Origin: Physcia stellaris
Taxonomy: Eukaryota > Ascomycota > Lecanoromycetes > Caliciales > Physciaceae
Reading direction: 5' to 3'
NCBI GenBank assembly: GCA_018902385.1
Contig: JABSSW010000003.1
Coordinates: 496,001 to 560,000 of the forward strand
DNA: 64,000 bases
In this document: one piece after another, positions 24,088 through 37,382 of the stretch
How the letters are laid out: every line of letters starts with the position of its first letter
Numbering within the stretch: the first letter of the stretch is position 1
Position numbers and translations under genes: made by a program
Notes under the pieces: model-generated
Told to the model about the DNA's origin: nothing
Seen by the model: only the letters and a program-made list of their open reading frames with translations
The model's database searches: none

Positions 24088-25421
24088 ATGAAACTTTACC
24101 TCATACTCTTCTTCGAATTTCTGCTTGGTTTCCATCCAGTCCATGCAGCTGCCTTTTCCAACGGCCAAGTACAACCAGGCGTCTATCCTGCGCCTGCCCT
24201 TCCTGGCAACTTCACAAAAAGCTCACAGTTCTGGCAATCCCCGGCTGCTGCTGCACCAAGACTGAATCAGCGACAACATGGAGGTCTTCTCAGCCGAATG
24301 AATCACAGAGCATCCAGACGGGAGCTCGAATCTCGACAAGCTGGTAAAGTGTGGACTGGATGGGCGGACATCCGCCACCTATTCACATTGTAAGTAACCC
24401 ACAGTCCTAAGGGCCCCACAGCAGCTAGAGTAACTCGAGAATAGTGGAGACTCTTACACGAGCACTGGTTTCGACCACAATGGAGTACAGCCAAATCCTG
24501 ATAATCCCCTCGGCAATCCGCCCTACCCCGGGGCTACATCATCGAATGGTCCAAATTACATCGACTTCCTAGCTACAACGTACAACAGGAGCTACATCCA
24601 GGCTTACAACTTCGGGTATGGGGGCGCAACGGTTGATCAAGCCTTAGTAGCGTCTCCTTATGGCTCTGTTGTGCAGTCATTTGAGCAGCAGGTTACGGAG
24701 ACGTTCATACCAGTCTACTCCGACAACGATTATTTCACTTGGACCCCAAGTAACACACTATTCTCCATATGGTTCGGCATAAATGATGTGTTACTCTCTT
24801 ATGCTGCCCGCAATGACTCTTTAAACTATGATATCATCAAAGACTATGAAAGGCTTGTGGATCGTGTAAGAACATCCGATCCAGGCAGATATATGGTAGT
24901 TGTGCGGGATCAAGCTAACATACTTACTCGAAGCTATACGCAGCGGGTGCTCGCAACTTCATCTTCCTCAACGTCCCGCCAGTCGACCGTTCACCTGGGG
25001 GCTCTGTCTTAAGCGCGTCTGGTAGATCTGATCTAGCCAGATACATTGGCGAGTACAACTGGCGACTCCGCTTACTAGTTTACTACCTTGGTCTACGCCA
25101 TCCTGACACTACCACTTTCTTCCTCGATGCAAATTGGCTCTTCACAAGGGTAATAGATAATCCAGCGCAGTTTATTGAAACGGCTGGTTATAAGAATACC
25201 ACTGCAGACTGTGGTGCATACAATCAGTCAGTGCTCATAAGCTAATCAGTAAGGAATACAGTTAACATAGGATAATGATTAGTGGGACGGCCACCCTAAG
25301 TTTTCTCGCACCATCGTGCGGCGTGCCTGTCGACCAATACCTCTGGCTGAACGACATACATCCGACCTATCCGGTACATAACCTTCTTGCTTCTGAGATC
25401 ATTCGGATGCTTGAGGGATGA
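24088..25421 (+). CDS. Secreted GDSL/SGNH esterase, carbohydrate esterase family 16-like
   Basis: Likely an extracellular acetylesterase acting on plant-type oligosaccharides. ATG 24088 gives a clear signal peptide (MKLYLILFFEFLLGFHPVHA, then AAF). A 70-residue segment with basic pairs (SRRELESR) precedes the catalytic domain. Intron 1 (GTAAGT..GAATAG, about 24391-24444) builds HLFTFGDSYTSTGF, the GDS block with the catalytic serine; SNGPNYIDFLATTYN and NFGYGGATVD follow; IWFGINDVLLSY is block III. Intron 2 (GTAAGA..CTCGAAG, about 24867-24941) joins VDR to LYAAGARNFIFLNVPPVDR. Intron 3 (about 25231-25281) leads to the last exon with DQYLWLNDIHPTYPVHNLLA, carrying the catalytic Asp and His. 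About 385 residues; all SGNH residues are visible. Exact substrate not predictable. Confidence 0.88.
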
Positions 25422-25955
25422 AGCCGTGAGGCGTGAGGTTTCGTCTACCAATCATGTTGTTCGATGTTGGTCGCCGAGCGATAAAGAGCCTTTTCCTTGG
25501 GACAGACGCCGATTGACTGCACTGATGAGCCTTTCTTACATTGCTCCTACGTTATCTCAAATCTCCACAGGCCATATCCAAATATCCTTCATGACACTAG
25601 CAGTTTTCATAGATTTAATGAACAATCGGACCCATGGCCTTCTCTCCAAATGTGTCCGAACTGTGCATGCAGCATGATCACAAAAGGGGACATGAGAAAT
25701 GGCTCAAGAAGAGACCCGAGATTGTTGTGCGTAGGGTCAGGGTTGAAGCCGATGACTTGCAAATTAATAATAATACACGTCAGATTATGATGGTTAGCAA
25801 TGGAAGTGCTCTCGGCCTCTGCGTACCGCCCTCGTTTGAATTTAAATTTCATTCGGTGATCTTGTGTGATCTCTACAGTTGATACCAGTCACAAAGCTGT
25901 CTCGAAACGTCAGGTTGCAGTTAGGTTTTTGTTGCTGCGCACCAAATTCCCAGCC
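25422..25955. other. Intergenic CE16 esterase - LYS1
   Basis: 534 bases. Only overlapping short frames with no codon or family support. It should hold the esterase 3' UTR and LYS1 promoter; AT-rich near 25760-25860. Confidence 0.5.
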
Positions 25956-27553
<1,598 letters not shown>

Positions 27554-27787
27554 TGGAATACAAGTAGGACGCCTTTTCTCATGGAAAAGAGAATCCAGCC
27601 ACGAGGCTCGTACAGCCATTTATGCCCTTTTTGAGGGCGAATCGGAGCGTAGGGCAGACTTGAGATCTCGATCAGAGACAAGCATACAGCAGGTGTTGAA
27701 AGTACGCAAAAAGGGTCTAAATAAGTACTTGCTATTTGGGATATCAAAAATTACTGCAATAGAAAAGGAATTTGATCAATCCAGAAC

Positions 27788-28791
27788 TCAATTTGAATTG
27801 GCGAAGCCCGACTTTCGCCCCATCCTACTAGCCATACCTCGATACTTCACATCCCGTGCTTCCACGAGCCCACTTCCCATACCTCCTGGAGCACCTTCCT
27901 TCTGGCCAAAGCTTTCCGGGTGTCTGATCTTGCCTGCTTGCGCATCAGCATACAAAACCCGCACTCCAAAATTAGCATTCTGAACTCACCCAATCCCATA
28001 GGCATACAGTTCTCATAGATCGTCTCCCACTGCCCCGCCGGAGCAAAATAAGTCTCATGGTAGATACCCACTTCATTGTGCTGCTTGCGGTACTCATCCC
28101 ACCATGCCCATCCCTCGCGATGCGCAGGGCTCTGGGCGTAAGCGTGTAGCTGCTCGATGGATTGCCAGTAGGTGATAGTGATCGTAGAAACACTATTCGA
28201 GTCGTCTAGGTCCATGGAGTTGTGGCCTTTTCCGAGATCTAATTCGAGGGGGAGGAGCTGGTGTTAGTGGGGGATTGCGCCTGTTTTGAGGGATTTTGGG
28301 GGAGGGAAGGAATGGAGGATTTAGGTACTCACAGCCCCATTTGGTAGCGTCCGCTTCGATGCCGACGAACATGCCGCGGAAGAAGTCGCCTACTTTCTTG
28401 AAATCGGGATCGAAGATGCCTTGCGGACTGTTCGGGTGTTAATTTCTAACTTCTCCTTAGACGATCATCGGGTGTTAGTATCATTATACCTGTACGAAAC
28501 AGCCCCGATTATGAAGACCACGACACCCTTGTCCGAAGCCTTCTGAGAAACGGTACCGTCTGCATTCGGTATCTGGGCGGTGTATTTGCCCAGTCTGGCG
28601 TTTTTCATGAAAGGGTTCTTGATATAGCCTTTGCTGATGAGCGCAGTGTTGAGGACTTGACCGATGAGGAGTGTAAAAGCGGGTAAGAGAGCATAGCGGA
28701 TGGGGAGGAGAAGGGTGAGGAGAGATTGGAGACATGCGCCAGAGAGAAGTATGGTGGGCAGCGTAAAGTTCCTGGCGACGTTGGCTGCCAT
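27788..28791 (-). CDS. DUF4188 (monooxygenase-like) membrane protein
   Basis: ATG 28791 (MAANVARNFTLPTILLSG) starts a hydrophobic N-terminus with probably two membrane helices (TILLSGACLQSLLTLLLPI and LLPAFTLLIGQVLN). The DUF4188 body follows: NPFMKNARLGKYTAQIPNAD, KASDKGVVVFIIGAVSYR, then exons with GIFDPDFKKVGDFFRGMFVG and DADATKWG-like EADATKWG, and STITITYWQSIEQLHAYAQS / AHREGWAWWDEY. A final intron (GTGAGT..CGCAAGCAG, about 27938-27993) joins PMGLG to KIRHPESFGQKEGAPGGMGS, LVEARDVKYRGMASRMGRKS and stop at 27788. About 290 residues. The fold is a dimeric ferredoxin-like (ABM-like) domain; catalytic activity is not established. It converges on LYS1 with 234 bases between stops. Confidence 0.82.
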
Positions 28792-29741
28792 GTTGCTTAT
28801 GGGATATCTCTCGAGACTTGCTAATAAGATTGAATGTAACTGAAGAGGAAGACGAGGGTGCCAGAGAAATATATTATGGAATCTACTTTGGGGGATTCGG
28901 AGCGTTGCTGTGGAGCACCTTGAAAGAACCTAGACGGTCGAGACTTCTACTCGCGATAAGGAACGGGACACGTGAAGGATGACTCTGATGTAAGCGGATG
29001 AAGACGTGAAGTCCTTTTATGGTGGAAAGCTCGGTTGTTCTTCCAAACCTAGTATCCTTCTAACTGCAAACATCAGTGGCTTGCGGCCGTAGGTAGCCAT
29101 TCTGCGTGCCTTCGAAGGCTCGAAGGCCTAATAGTAGTGTCATCGGTCTTGCAGTTGTCATATGCTGCAACTGCTAATGCGCATTACACAGTGTAATTTG
29201 AGGGCTGTGTAATTCACCTTCCTGATGTTGTGGCTAGCGATCGGGAGGGAGTCTCGAGTACGGAGGCTCGGAGGCTCGGGATGTATTCCATTCGGACAAA
29301 CTGAAGTGCCGGTTTTCGAGCTAGTCCTATTTTGGCAGATTGAACGAACTGGACCAAAGATACACGGGGACCGGGGTAATAATAAGGTACGGCCGGTAGG
29401 ATGTACCTCAGGCCCATCGGGCAATCCTTAGCTATTTCACTGTCTACAGTAGGTACTTACCTATCGCGATCAAACACTTGGAAGCTATGGTCTTGTTCAT
29501 TTTATCGATCGAAAGGATCCTAACCGGCTCGCATCGTAATCATACAACCTTTTTCCCAGCAACGGCTCCGGCTAAACCCCGTGATTCGGATTCTCTTGTT
29601 GTTGAAGGTTGAACATCTCAGGAGACCGGACAGCTTGTTAATATCGCTCGTTTCACTTCCCATCCAATAGCGACCTTGGTCTCTTCTATGTGTTATGTGT
29701 GAAGCTCGACTCCACAGACGCCGCAACGCCTCGCCGTTTAG
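28792..29741. other. Intergenic DUF4188 gene - GAR1
   Basis: 950 bases containing the DUF4188 promoter and the GAR1 3' flank. Short frames around 29158-29431 and 29520-29726 show no family signature. I see nothing further. Confidence 0.5.
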
Positions 29742-30656
29742 TTATGATCCACGTCCTCGAAAGCCACCTCCTGCCCTAGCGAAGTTGGGATTTCCTCCTC
29801 TAGATCCTCCACGAGCTGAGCTGAAGGTTCCTCTCCCTGCACCGCCACGACTGCCTCCACGACCACCTCGGTCGCCGAAGCCGCCTCTTCCTCGCGGTGC
29901 GCCTCTGGATCCACCGCGACCCACTCCCCTCCCTCCCCGCATAGGTCCTCCTCTCGACCCACCGCCAGCTCTCTTTGGTTTAGGCGTGCCTGCTTATTCA
30001 TTAGTTGATCGAAGCGCATGTCTTAGGTCCCCTTGAGAACTGACCTGGCGGAGGCTTAGGCTTTGGAAGAAATCTAGTAGATTTTTAACGGGAGTCTTTG
30101 TTCTGATGGTGGTGTTATTGTGTACTTCTCTAGAGGTAGGAGCTTATCTCCTCCAATATAGAATTTATCTCCTGCTTTGAACGATGTTGCTATGATGCCT
30201 TCCTGAGGTTTTATGGTGAAGAAAAGTTGATTGATTGGACCCAAGACTTCGTCAACTTTGCCAATGGCGGTCTGATGTTGTCAGGCCAGTCCGACTCGAT
30301 ACGTCTTCTTAATTAGCGCACCTTGTTCTCCAGGTATATAGGCGCATTGAAATATGGTATCTTAGGATTGACGGATTCGCAAACCATCTCACCCTCGCAA
30401 GCATGTACGAACGAGCCCATTTCTAGCGAGTGTCAGCAAATTGTCGTTTTCTTGAAGTAGGCGCAAGGTTACCTAGTACTGCTGCTGGTGGACCGTAGGA
30501 TTGCTGGAAGCCTCCACGGCCTACTCAACTTTCATCAATCTACCAGCTCGGTGAGTCTTGCGGTGGGAAAACCTTACCTCTCGCTCCGAAATTAGAACCT
30601 CCCCGACCACTACCGAACCCTCCACCTCGCCCTCGTGGGGCACCTCTCGATGACAT
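29742..30656 (-). CDS. GAR1: GAR1, H/ACA snoRNP subunit
   Basis: Gar1 is part of the nucleolar H/ACA particle that pseudouridylates rRNA. ATG 30656 gives [20 protein letters not shown], an N-terminal RGG box. Introns at about 30513-30575 and 30424-30473, and two more downstream, separate [59 protein letters not shown] and [20 protein letters not shown], which together form the conserved Gar1 beta-barrel domain. After [14 protein letters not shown] a second, longer RGG box runs to the end (FRGRGS). About 210 residues, usual for fungi, with the RGG-core-RGG order of yeast Gar1. Divergent from the threonyl-tRNA synthetase gene. Confidence 0.94.
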
Positions 30657-30879
30657 GATAATGGATACTCGATGACTTGAATTTCTACGATATCTTGCCA
30701 ATTTGTGCTGTCTTGGCCTGCATGAGACTATCTGTTACATTACACAAGCTAGTGTATCTTGAAAGGGACCACTAATTTCTTAGAGCACAAAACCCAAGAC
30801 CACCTTATGCAAAAGTTCATGAAGTAGCGTTTCAATCACGAGTGGGGCATCTAACGCCGAACTTTTGAAGAACGTCCCT
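30657..30879. promoter_or_regulatory. Compact GAR1 / ThrRS divergent promoter
   Basis: Only 223 bases separate the two start codons. Both products serve translation, so co-regulation is plausible but inferred. No named motif is visible. Confidence 0.5.
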
Positions 30880-33484
30880 ATGATGGATAGTGATTCAAAA
30901 AGTGGACTGCCTTTTCGGCCAAGGGATACCTCTACGGAGGGTGGTATTTCAGAAAGTGCTAAGGAGACATCAATGACTCCTCAAGACCTTAATCATCCAA
31001 AATCTCCAAAATCGGTAAAGCAAGATTCGAAGTCTAAGAAAGAACAGCCGAGATCCAAAGGGCAGCCTAATGAGAAGAGTGGAAATGCAGCTACAAAAGC
31101 AAATATAGCTTCAGCCAGCACCACGACCGAATTGCCTGAATACATCATTCAAAGGAATGAGCTCTTTGATAAATTGAAACACGAGCATGATGCAGCGGTT
31201 CTCGAGATGGAACATCCTGCAATCAACGTGACTCTGGATCTTGGTCTGGACAAAGAAGGCAAGCCAAGACCGATAATGCCGGTTGCTGCGAAAGCATGGG
31301 AATCTACTCCAGGATCATTTCTTAGGCACGTCGACAAGGATGTCAGCAGCGACGTCGTAATTGCAAAAGTAGACGGCAAGCTTCTGTGGGATCTCGATAG
31401 ACCTTTAGAGTATGCCTGTCAGGTGAGCTATCTACCTTTTACGTCTGCAGAAGGTAGGAATGTCTTCTGGCACTCAAGTGCACACGTTCTTGGAGAAGCC
31501 GCCGAATGCCAGTATCAGTGTCTGTTATCTCATGGTCCACCTGTTGAGCAAGGCTTCTTCTACGACATGGCTCTACCTGAAGGGTGGGCTTGCATGATTC
31601 TGAGGGTATTGTGCGTTTACTGATTACGTGTAGACAAGCCGTTACGCAAGCCGATTGGAAGCCCCTTAACGAAAGAGCCTCTAAGTTCTTCAAAGAAAAG
31701 CAGGCATTTGAGAGATTGCACGTATCCATTGAGAATCTCAAAAAAATGTTTGGCTATAGCAAGTATAAGATGTACTACATTGAAAACCTTCTACCCTCAG
31801 AAGGCAGTACTGTCTACAAGTGCGGGACGCTCGTAGACTTGTGCCTGGGACCACACATACAGAATACTGGCAAGATAAAAGCCTTTCAAATTATGAAGGT
31901 TTGCATTTTGGATTGACTGTAGTCCAAACGTTGGTTAACCTGTTTCAGAACTCCTCGTGCTATTTTCGTGGTGATAAGAACGATGATACCCTACAACGAA
32001 TTTATGGCGTCGCATTTCCTGACAAAAAACAAATGACAGAGCATCACAAGTTTTTGGAAGAAGCTGCGAAGCGAGACCATCGAAAGATAGGTGTAGATCA
32101 GGATTTATTCTTCTTCAACGAAGTGTCTCCTGGGGCGGTGTTCCTCCTTCCACATGGGACTCTTATTTTCAACGCTATTCAAAAGCTCTTGCGCTCCGAG
32201 TACCAGAAACGCGGATATCAGGAAGTGCAATCGCCGAATATGTATGATGTTGAACTGTGGAAGCGGTCGGGCCATTGGCAGCATTATCAGGATGACATGT
32301 TCAGTCTCGATGTGGAGAAAAGGAAATGGGCTTTGAAACCAATGAACTGTCCAGGTCATTGTATCATGTTTGGTCATCGCGAGCGAAGCTATAGAGAACT
32401 GCCTCTGCGAATGGCGGATTTCGGAGTACTGCACAGAAATGAAGCTTCAGGTGCGCTCAATGGGCTCTCACGAGTTCGAAAGTTCCAACAAGATGATACA
32501 CATATTTTCTGTACGCAGGACCAGGTAATTGACTGCTCTTCAGTAGGTTCATCAGCATCACTAAACTCAGCATAGATTACACAAGAGATTGAGGGTCTTT
32601 TTGATTTCCTGAAATGCGTCTATGGACTTTTTGGCTTTCCTTTCAAGCTGCAGCTCTCTACCAGACCCGAAAAGTTCTTAGGCGAGATCGAGACGTGGGA
32701 CAGAGCTGAATCTAAGCTCAAAGATGCTCTCAATGCTTTCACGGCCTCCGGTGGTGGCCAGTGGGAGCTCAATGAAGGTGACGGTGCTTTTTATGGACCC
32801 AAAATCGACATAACCATTTCCGACGCACTGAAGCGTGATTGGCAATGCGCGACAATTCAATTGGACTTTCAACTGCCACAAAATTTCGAGTTGGAGTACA
32901 TGACCGGTGATGCGCCTGTCAAAGCAAAAGATAGTTCGAAAGAAGAAGATGGAGTCAACGGTATTGCTGCTCCGTCTGTCGTACCTAAGCAGCCAGGGCC
33001 CGGTCGAGCTCGTCCAGTCATGGTTCATCGAGCGATTGTTGGAAGCTTTGAGCGCTTCATGGCTATCATCACCGAGCACTTTGCAGGAAAATGGCCTTTC
33101 TGGCTGAGTCCGCGTCAGATTCTCGTCATACCCGTAATGCCCACGGTCAACGACTATGTTGAAGAGGTGCAGAGGTTGTTCAAAGCTGAGAAGATGAACA
33201 TCGACATTGACATTAGCGGCAACACCATGCAGAAAAAAATCAGGACAGGGCAATTGCAGCAGTACAACTTTATATTTGGTAAGCTTGCCACGTATATCAA
33301 CCCTTGCATTCCAACTAACACTTGCGAAGTTGTCGGAGCACAAGAGAAGGAGGCGCGGTCGGTCAATATCCGGAATCGCGATGATCAGGAGACACAAGCC
33401 AAGGGAGAGTTGATTCCGCTGGAAGAGGCCGTCAGGAAGCTGAAGGCGCTCAAGAAAGAACGACGGCTTATCAATAAGATATGA
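30880..33484 (+). CDS. THS1: Threonyl-tRNA synthetase, cytosolic type
   Basis: Charges tRNA-Thr. The first ATG is at 30880 ([16 protein letters not shown]); the open frame upstream has no ATG. A K/S/P-rich extension of about 85 residues precedes [24 protein letters not shown] domain ([18 protein letters not shown]) and the editing domain with the [10 protein letters not shown] zinc-site motif follow, then [12 protein letters not shown]. The class II core contains [32 protein letters not shown] and [20 protein letters not shown] (motif 2), then the [20 protein letters not shown] motif 3 region. The anticodon-binding domain ([14 protein letters not shown]) ends at INKI. At least four short introns; a small one near 31600-31637 interrupts PLPEG and [11 protein letters not shown]. 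No mitochondrial presequence is apparent. Confidence 0.95.
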
Positions 33485-34068
33485 ACATCTGTTGGGATGG
33501 AAGCAGTCATGGAAGGGCAGGAAAAGGAGCACAACGAGTCGCCTTTCCTTCACTGGGCGCAGTGCACTGTATCCGTAATCTCCGCATCATGTGCCACGTG
33601 ACGGTAATGACGCTTCACTGCTTGGCGCCCTTAGTTAGTTTGAAGCTATGGAAATGAGGAGGACAACCACGAACATAGTACCTTCCCTGCCGTGCGCCTC
33701 TTCATTGTCATTGCCAGCTCTCTATTTGGACAATGTGATTGTGCAGCAGCCAATAGAAATTACAAATTGCGAAGCGCTGCTGAAGTTTGACATCCACCCC
33801 CCACGTGTTCACAGACAACTACAGCGAATATCTACCCAGCAAGGCAAAAGTCGCACAGCCTTGGTTTGCTGAAGATCTCGACTTGTAATAGCTATCTGTC
33901 ACAACCGCTATTATCATTACGGATGAGCACTGAGCTACAAACCCAGCGCCGAAGACCTTTGGCATTTCCTGCATTAGCGATATCGTCTCGAAAGACGAGC
34001 CATTGGATCTGAGGTGCGATTCCCTACTTACCCAACTCTACAGCCTTCTACTTCGGCTTGGAAAGAAG
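33485..34068. promoter_or_regulatory. Upstream region of the SLM1-like gene, with two CACGTG palindromes
   Basis: 584 bases. CACGTG occurs at 33595-33600 and again at 33802-33807. CACGTG is the core of Cbf1/Pho4-type bHLH sites; function here is inference only. Short frames around 33648-33872 are not supported as a gene. Confidence 0.35.
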
Positions 34069-36980
34069 ATGGCGAGCGCCCCAAGTGAATTTGCACAGGG
34101 TGCGCCCAATGAAGCCTCACCGCTGTCCCAATCAGTGGGTCAACATGAGTATGGGCAGACGTACGGCGATTCGGAAGCTGACGCTGCACAAATGGGTTCA
34201 TCTTACGTTGCGGAGTCAGATACGCGTGGTGGTACCTCCACAATGTCTCAATCACAGACCTTGACACCTTCACGAGGCGGGACGCTTAAAAAAAAGGCAG
34301 TCCCTTAGCAAAAAGGCTAGTTTAAAGCAGAAAGATGGTGGACAACGAAGTCGGGCGGCGAGTGTGAAAAGCTTTGGTGGAGGTGACAAAGGCGGATTTG
34401 CAGGAGACCAGACGGAGCTAAACAATGCATTTTTCACGCCCGTGCCTACAACAGGGAGCCCGACTGAAATATTGGCGAATCGATTTCAAGGCATGTACCG
34501 TCTTCTGATCGTGGGTTTCTGAAGCTTCTATGCTTACAATTTTATTTTACAGCATGGCGAAAGGTGCTCAAAGACTTAATTACATATTTCCGGGACATCC
34601 AGAAATCATATGAAAGCCGTTCGAAGTCTCTCTATACACTCTCAAACGTCATCAATAACATATCTACTCCTCCGGTCTTCCTCGGTGAGGGCGGTATTAG
34701 CGACGCTACCCATATCCTACGCGATTACCACAAGCAGACTATAAGTGAGGGCAACAAAGCAAAGACTATCGAAGAAGACGTGATAGTACAGCTTACGGGC
34801 TTGCGAAGTGATCTGCAGCAAAAAATAAAGGAGATCAAAAGCTTGTCTGGAGATTTCAAGAACAACGTGGACAAGGAGACCGAGGGTACAAGAAGAGCGG
34901 TTCGTGATTTGCAAGAAGCTCTTGGAATTGCCGAGTCAGACCCCCACAGTAGCTCCGGTAAAGGGGATCCGTTCATCGTTAAGCTAGGAGTGGACCGACA
35001 GGTTGAAAGACAGATCGAGGAGGAGAACTATCTTCACAGAGTATGTACTTGATGATGACACTGAGCAGCACACTGATGAATTTTGACTAGGCATTCCTCA
35101 ATCTTGAAAGCTCTGGCCGAGAACTCGAATCAATTGTCGTGGGTGAGATCCAGAAGGCTTATAACGCTTACGCAGGTATCATTGGCAGAGAAGCAGATGA
35201 AGCTTACGAGGCTGTCGAAAGACTTCGCGTTGGGCCAATCGCGATGGCGAAGGACCGCGAATGGGACGCATTCGTGGACAAGAATGAGCATTTTGTGGAC
35301 CCTAAGCTTCCAGTGCGAAGGGTGCAGAATATCACCTATCCAGGCAAAGATGATCCAGCCGCGTCAGAGGTAAAAGCTGGTATGCTAGAACGTAAAAGCA
35401 AATATCTCAAGAGCTACACTCCCGGATGGTAAGGGCCTCAGACCTACAGAATCTGCCATGCACTGACTTTCCACAGGTATGTCCTGTCGCCCACCCACCT
35501 ACATGAGTTCAAGTCGCCGGACCACCTCGCTTCTCAAGCACCAGTCATGTCACTGTTCCTGCCCGACCAGAAGCTTGGTTCTCATTCCGGAGCTGACTCA
35601 TCTTCTCATAAATTCATGCTGAAAGGGCGCCAGTCTGGTGGGATGCACAGGGGTCATTCGTGGGTCTTCCGCGCCGAATCTTATGAGACAATGATGGCTT
35701 GGTTTGAAGATATCAAAAATCTGACCGAAAAAACCGGTGCTGAAAGAAAGGCCTTCATTCGCCAGCACGCTCGAAGTGTGAGCGCAGGCAGCCAAAAAGC
35801 TGGGTCCATCAGCAGTGAGGGCGCAATGGAGGAAGATGAAGCAGACCAAGTGCCATATTCGGCAACGGCGTCTCAAGTAGAGCCAGCGTCGATCCAGCAA
35901 GAGAAGCGCGCGGAGCGTCCCAACCCAGGTGGGCGTTTTCCGAGTGCTCTGAATATCAATCGAGACTCACAAGTGCCCGTTTCGCCATCTAGTCCATCAA
36001 CCTCGGATCGTGACTTCGTCGCGGCAGCGGGACTCCCTGGATCCGGTGTCCCATTTGGTGAGCCAGGAGAGCAGGTTCAAGCCGGGGATGAAATCAACGA
36101 GCAGCGACAGTTAGGTGGTGCCGTGGGCCAACCGTCCAATTACTACGACATTCATCCTGTAGAGCATTCTCGTGATCGGGATGCAGAGCAAGCTCCAATT
36201 CATGAACCTCTTCCCACTGAGATTCATCAACAACGCGAGAACTCCCCTATGACAGAAGACGCCAATGCTTCAAAAGTGTCGGGCGCAGAATACAGCGATG
36301 CGCCGGTACAAGCACAAGGCGTTAGTTCGGATGAAATCGGTGTTGTGTCATACGGTACGCCACAAGCAGCTTCGCAGGACCAACAATCGGCGGCCGTTCC
36401 AAGAAACCTTCCTCGTCACATTGAAAGACATGACAGCCAGTACGGAGACTGGATGGCCCCTGCAGCTGCAGGTCTTGGGGGTGCGGCTGTTGGTGCCGCC
36501 GGTGTGGAAGCCTATCGCGGGCAGCAGAAGGAGGATCAAACGACAGAGCAAGCAGTGTTAGAACCTGCATCTAGCACTGAACAGGAGCGAACTGTCTACC
36601 CGACCACTTCATCGACACAACCGTTGCCTAGCAACTTTGCTTGGGCCGAGGGCCCTATCGCCGCTCCAGTGCTCCCCATAGTCGATCCATCCTCGCCAGA
36701 CGATCCGTTTGGGAGTAGGCGTCCGTCAGAAAGCCCGCAGCAACCATCGCTCGTGTCTGTTGGCACGTACATTGATTCAACTGCAGAAACAAGGGCGCCA
36801 CCAGAGACATTGCTTCGACGTGTTACTGAAGAGCCCCGTACCCCCAACGTGGATATCAGTGATCCTGCGGCGCCCATCAAGGAGCTTGTTGATCGACCAG
36901 CTTTGCAGAGTCACACAAGTGCCGCCACTGTTAGTGATCTGCATGTACCGGGCGAATATCCCAGGCCACAGGCTAGATGA
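34069..36980 (+). CDS. SLM1: SLM1-like PIP2-binding PH/F-BAR-like protein (apparent one-base frameshift)
   Basis: Slm1/2 are eisosome and TORC2-linked proteins that bind PI(4,5)P2 at the plasma membrane. ATG 34069 (MASAPSEFAQGAPNE) begins an S/T-rich N-terminus. The helical BAR-like part includes AWRKVLKDLITYFRDIQKSY, FLGEGGISDATHILRDYH and EIQKAYNAYAGIIGREADEA; the PH domain runs from KAGMLERKSKYLKSYTPGWY to SWVFRAESYETMMAWFEDI. A long P/S/Q-rich tail ends EYPRPQAR. An A8 run at 34288-34295 puts the sequence one base out of frame between SRGGTLKK and RQSLSKKASLKQKDGGQ; seven A would restore it. A GC-AG intron (34491-34552) joins ANRFQ to AWRKVL. Two further short introns lie near 35042-35090 and 35429-35476. 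About 900 residues if read through. Confidence 0.85.
34491..34552 (+). other. Predicted GC-AG intron in the SLM1-like gene
   Basis: The exon ends TTTCAAG and the intron begins GCATGT, ending TTTTACAG 62 bases later. The join gives FQAWRKVLKDLI, the strongly conserved Slm1 block; the GT six bases further in (GTACCG) would shift the frame. Confidence 0.65.
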
Positions 36981-37382
36981 GTAGTAGTGGACAAAGGCTG
37001 AATGCAAAGGCCGGTTGAAGTCGTGTTGTAAAGATGATCGCGTTCCTGTACTGTACCCTTCATTCTTCTTTGCCGTAACTGCAGCGAGCGTTCATTTTGT
37101 ACTCAAGAATGTAATTTAGTGATACCACAGCTCCGGCCTTGATTGTGCTTCCCTAAGTTAATAATAATGATAATCTTTACATACGATCATAGCAGATGGA
37201 TTCAATGTACGCACGGGTTGACCGCAATATAACCGTGTGAGAAACGCCAATCTATGTTCAACTGCGGTGAAAGGCTTCAGTCAAGGCTGAGTCTGGGTGC
37301 TGAAGAGGGCGATTCATGACGCATCGGCACTCCGGGGATTATTTGAAACATATGTACAACCTAAAAGCGCCAAACCATGCTT
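36981..37382. other. Convergent 3' intergenic region, SLM1 / NUJM
   Basis: 402 bases between two converging stop codons, AT-rich near 37150-37200. No gene seen. Confidence 0.5.

Noticed and set aside
29695-30036. Proline-rich plus-strand frame
   Set aside because: Antisense shadow of the GAR1 RGG box.
32678-33553. 291-codon minus-strand frame
   Set aside because: Antisense to the catalytic and anticodon-binding exons of threonyl-tRNA synthetase.
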